From positions 57,162,333-57,226,332 of the forward strand of contig CM053141.1 of NCBI GenBank assembly GCA_028571685.1: 64,000 bases of DNA, read 5' to 3'. Origin of the DNA: Heterohyrax brucei (lineage: Eukaryota; Chordata; Mammalia; Hyracoidea; Procaviidae). Made by a program: the position numbers and the translations under genes. Shown piece after piece: positions 63,007 through 64,000 of this stretch. The notes under the pieces are model-generated. The model had not been told where the DNA came from. It saw only the letters and a list, made by a program, of their open reading frames with translations, and searched no databases. Numbering within the stretch: position 1 is the stretch's first letter; the number at the start of each line of letters is the position of its first letter.

Positions 63007-63614
63007 ACCATTTCTCTGAAAACTCGTCCCTGTGCCCCAGCTGTCCTGCCCTTCAGCCAAAGAAATTCTTTTCATCTCTGCTTGCTAGAAAGTGAAAAGG
63101 AAGAAACACACAACAGATGAAGACTGAGTAGCCACTCAGCAACAGAGTATGAAATTAAGAGTTTGCTTATTGAAAAATAAGGTTATGGTTCTTGCAAATC
63201 TGAATTGTTGACCAGGTTTTGTATCTGCCACACTAAAGAGTATCTTGAGAAATATTAAGTATTTTCATGGCACTTATTTTATGCCAAAGTAGATTTAAAA
63301 TGTTTGAGTTTGAGCTGATTTCTCTGAGGCAAGAACTATTACCTAAGAAAGAGGTGGTGTATGAAAATGAGGTGACATCTCGGAAGTCACTGCTGGTTTT
63401 CAAAGTTATCTGTCTTTTTTGGAAGAATACCACAGAATGGTTTAACTTTCTGGGAAACTAACAGAAGGAAGGAAAAACGAAGCCTTGTTAGAATTTAATG
63501 CAGAGATTCACCCTTTGAATTCTAGAAAAGTACCTAAGGTAGCTAAGGAACAACGATCTCTGGAGGATCAACAGTATGAATTCTGAATTCCTTAAAGAAC
63601 AGGACCTCTTTCTG
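63007..63614. other. Intergenic stretch, nothing recognised
   Basis: AT-rich unique sequence between the RTE/SINE fusion and the right-edge LTR. Confidence 0.5.
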
Positions 63615-64000
63615 TTAGGATCCACGATTTTCAAGATGCGACACTGTTACTTTAAAGGTTAAATTTTATTAAAAAATATGCCCAATAGGAAAAATACTGG
63701 TGCACCAGGGACGCACCCCAAACTACAGAGAGCAGGGGGCGACGACGAGCTTCCTCAGCACCCAATATTTAAATCGTGAGACTACAAAGCAGAGAGGGGG
63801 AACTGACCTTTACATTGATTGGTTAAAGCCACCTGGAATTCCTGTTAGTCGTAAAATGTGGTCAAGGTCTACGGGGTCACTTGTAAGGCTGTCTGTGGTC
63901 AAGGTCTAGGGGTCACTTGCAAGGCTGTCCCCAGACTTGTCTTGTGATAGATGTTTTGCAAGACAAAGGTGAGATTACTCTATGGTATTTTCTGCTATTA
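63615..64000 (-). mobile_element. Probable retroviral LTR, runs off the right edge
   Basis: Minus-strand reading shows, in order, a 37-bp tandem repeat, a TATA-like box (tttaaata, about 63766-63773), a polyadenylation-like signal (aataaaatt, about 63663-63671) and an end in cctaaca near 63617. This is U3-R-U5 layout. Class unknown; partial fossil, no genes seen. Confidence 0.5.
63857..63929. repeat. 37-bp tandem duplication in a probable LTR U3
   Basis: Two units, 63857-63893 and 63894-63929, sharing tgtggtcaaggtcta, ggggtcactt and aaggctgtc with three differences. Such direct repeats are typical of retroviral enhancers. Confidence 0.85.

Overview
The window is mammalian nuclear DNA from an afrotherian, most likely an elephant or another paenungulate. 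About 50 copies of a tRNA-derived SINE of the AfroSINE/AfroLA type occur in 64 kb, together with RTE (BovB-clade) LINE pieces, L1 copies with a non-primate 3' UTR, and MaLR-type LTR elements. Ancient MIR, L2 and MLT relics shared by all placental mammals lie between them. There is no sign of bacterial or viral genome organisation.

One protein-coding gene is supported. It runs on the minus strand from a CpG-rich promoter near 47.3 kb leftwards off the window: a divergent paralogue of chondroitin sulfate proteoglycan 4 (CSPG4/NG2), probably the gene called CSPG4-like or CSPG4B. Six coding exons (47255-47177, 33446-33283, 32722-29159, 26025-25555, 20772-20596, 1925-1727) join in frame with GT-AG junctions. 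They give 1,551 residues: signal peptide, two laminin-G domains and about ten CSPG repeats. The remaining CSPG repeats, the membrane span and the tail must lie beyond position 1.

Layout: 1-20.6 kb is intron 6 plus the 18.7-kb intron 5. It holds MIR/L2 relics, an RTE piece with a 19-bp minisatellite, a foldback mariner derivative inside an old ERVL LTR, a complete 2-kb MaLR-type element, an L1 tail and many SINEs. 20.6-33.4 kb holds exons 5 to 2. 33.4-47.2 kb is intron 1, with an ERVL remnant, solo LTRs, two 5'-truncated L1 tails with clear target duplications and a dense SINE cluster. 46.65-47.6 kb is the promoter CpG island. 47.6-64 kb is intergenic and repeat-rich: a second foldback mariner derivative, several solo LTRs, a 4-kb L1 with an LTR element nested in it, an RTE copy interrupted by a second 2-kb MaLR-type element, and a probable retroviral LTR running off the right edge.

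No second gene, RNA gene, CRISPR array or operon was found. The unusual material is in the CSPG4 paralogue (changed glycosaminoglycan-attachment context) and in the architecture of the mobile elements. Repeat family names are from memory and were not checked against a library.
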